This document shows positions 62,662-64,000 of a DNA stretch of 64,000 bases, piece by piece. This DNA comes from Auriscalpium vulgare. Lineage: Eukaryota > Basidiomycota > Agaricomycetes > Russulales > Auriscalpiaceae. The position numbers and the translations under genes are program-made. The DNA is taken from contig JAHBBC010000019.1 of NCBI GenBank assembly GCA_019915015.1, positions 124,001-188,000 on the forward strand, written 5' to 3'. The notes below the pieces were generated by a model. It worked only from the letters and a program-made list of their open reading frames with translations. It was not told where the DNA came from and did not search any database. Position 1 is the first letter of the stretch. Each line of letters opens with the position of its first letter.

Positions 62662-64000
62662 CGGTCATACGCCTGATTCCCCGTCGAGCGGGGATTCCAC
62701 CGCGACTTTTCGGTTTTTCATTTCGAACCAAAGTCACATGACTTTGGTCTCCGGACCGTCGTTTCCGCCGTTTCGGCACAGCCACTTCGGAAAGTTCCGA
62801 AGTCACGTCACTTCGGCTCCGACCTTTCCAGCGCTTCGGCCTCGTTTCCAGTCACCCCGAGGCGCCCGCACGTGGTTCGGTCGAGACCTTTTGGCCCATC
62901 AGCAGCAGACACGCCACAAAGTCGCTGCCGGACCAAGATCAGTGTAGTGAAACGCCCCGTGAGCGTATCTCCGAGATGACCAGCTGCCACCCGGTACTTC
63001 CCTGTCCGATTCTCCCCCTCACTTATAGCGTTCCCGATTGATCCCCTCTATTGTCCCGACCTTTCCGAGCCGAGGCGAACCGAGCCCGAAGCCATGGCTA
63101 CCTTCCCAGCCACTTCGGGAGATCGTCCGCCACTCGCTGTGACTTCGGCTCGCGGATATACGTTTGGCGCGCCTTGTACCGCTGAGGCGCGTCTCCACAA
63201 TATCGTTCGTACTTCATCCTTCTGTATATCACATCGTAGCGACAGCGCTGATCGTTTGTTTGGTATCCATCGTTCTTGTTCCCCATGAGAGCTCTCTCTC
63301 GCTACATATGCTCGTTCCGACCCACCTCGACTTGCGACACATGATCCTTATCCACTTCGCTCGTGTTTCGTCTCTGTACGCACCTACCTATGTTCGTTTC
63401 CGTACGATACGGTCTCGCACTTGTTGTAGCTTAAATACGACTCGATAGCACACCGAATAACAAGTTACTTTCCCCCCTCATAGTCAGCATCTCGAAAGAG
63501 ACGTTGCAAACCGCCTGCATCGATAGCTCTTACTGTCGTTGTACTCCCTCGTTCTCCTTATCGCACGTAACCTCACTTTCGACTACGCCGCACGTCCCAA
63601 TACGCTCGCCTTCGACTTCGCTTTCGACCTTCGCCTTTCGCACCACGTACCCCAACTTCGCTTTCCGAACCTCGCTTTCCGAACCTCGCCTCTCGAACCT
63701 CGCCTCTCGAACCTCGCCTCGCAAACATCGTCGACCAAACCTCGCCTCTCGAACCTCGCCATCGACAGACCTTCATCCACTTTGATATCACCTTCGAGGC
63801 CTCCTCAAGTTCAGGCCCACAACGAACACGTTCCCCATTACACATCACTTCGTCCTCAAGCCGAAGTTGTCCGAAGTCACCCAACTACCCATCGCACCGA
63901 TCAACGTATAAAGCCGAACCTCGTGTTACGTCGATCTCTCTCTCCCTCCCTCCATCGTCATTCCGCGTTCCTCTGCGTCCAACTTCGGAGCTCGCTCGTT
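62662..64000 (+). repeat. LTR-like sequence with CTTCGG-rich part and minisatellite, cut by the window edge
   Basis: Starts abruptly after element H. Contains many CTTCGG/CCGAAG motifs (62760-62850), TATA-like boxes near 63431 and 63905, and a block (63459-63501) shared with 32480-32521. Probably an LTR or 5' region of another retroelement. No convincing ORF. Confidence 0.45.
63650..63770 (+). repeat. ~14-bp minisatellite (CGAACCTCGCCTCT-type)
   Basis: Six or more imperfect tandem units of AACCTCGC(C/T)T.. in a row. Confidence 0.75.

Noticed and set aside
62662..64000. Protein-coding gene at the right edge
   Set aside because: Open frames are short and follow the minisatellite; the sequence is LTR-like.
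1..64000. CRISPR arrays, operons, riboswitches, rRNA
   Set aside because: The window is eukaryotic transposon-rich DNA; no regular spacer arrays or bacterial signals were seen.

Overview
The window is repeat-dense DNA from a filamentous basidiomycete, most likely an agaricomycete. The evidence is the element mix: Ty3/Gypsy retrotransposons, a Tnp2-type CACTA transposon, a PIF/Harbinger transposon with a partner ORF, a DUF6589-like fragment and a RecQ-type helicase relic. Introns are about 50 nt with GT..AG ends. I found no convincing single-copy host gene, rRNA or ordinary tRNA. Almost everything is transposable elements inserted into one another.

Layout. (1) 1-5044: gypsy element A on the minus strand, lacking the N-terminal half of gag. 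(2) 5045-35275: giant gypsy element B on the plus strand. Its LTRs are about 2.5 kb (TGTCGCG...CGCGACA) and the element is about 18.4 kb once insertions are removed. Its pol is broken by frameshifts. The U3 part of each LTR carries an intact 352-codon ORF of unknown function. The 3' LTR is split by two insertions, D1 (21075-29049) and D2 (30786-34572), and D1 is itself split by a Harbinger element with perfect 66-bp inverted repeats (21547-24930). (3) 35276-37256: a gag fragment of the A family in the opposite orientation to A. (4) 37257-41405: an orphan 406-aa minus-strand ORF, a DUF6589-like fragment and an LTR-like sequence. (5) 41551-47341: a Tnp2/CACTA element with divergent transposase and second ORF, splitting an unknown ORF. 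(6) 47868-50980: D3. (7) 51001-52720: a Mutator-like element with a 9-bp target duplication that carries a RecQ helicase relic missing its Walker A and DEAH motifs. (8) 53541-62661: gypsy element H. Its protease region is split by D4a (54741-60622, itself holding D4b and a GC-rich foldback) and by F (60743-62139). (9) 62662-64000: LTR-like sequence with a minisatellite.

The most novel signal is the repeat family formed by D1, D2, D3, D4a, D4b and F. Copies run from TTACG to CCAAG, always lie immediately before a T, and leave no target duplication at four sites where the empty site can be reconstructed. One end is a palindrome. The other end carries a short hairpin and an internal inverted copy of that palindrome. 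The two terminal repeats change together between subfamilies. Five copies contain a tRNA-like module with A and B boxes, and four of these, plus a separate fragment, have a base-compensated hairpin. I see no transposase of its own. Helitron-like replication is one hypothesis, but the termini are not canonical.

Reading-frame breaks in B pol and the Harbinger transposase are, where traceable, single-base losses in short homopolymers. Some apparent pseudogenes may therefore be assembly errors.
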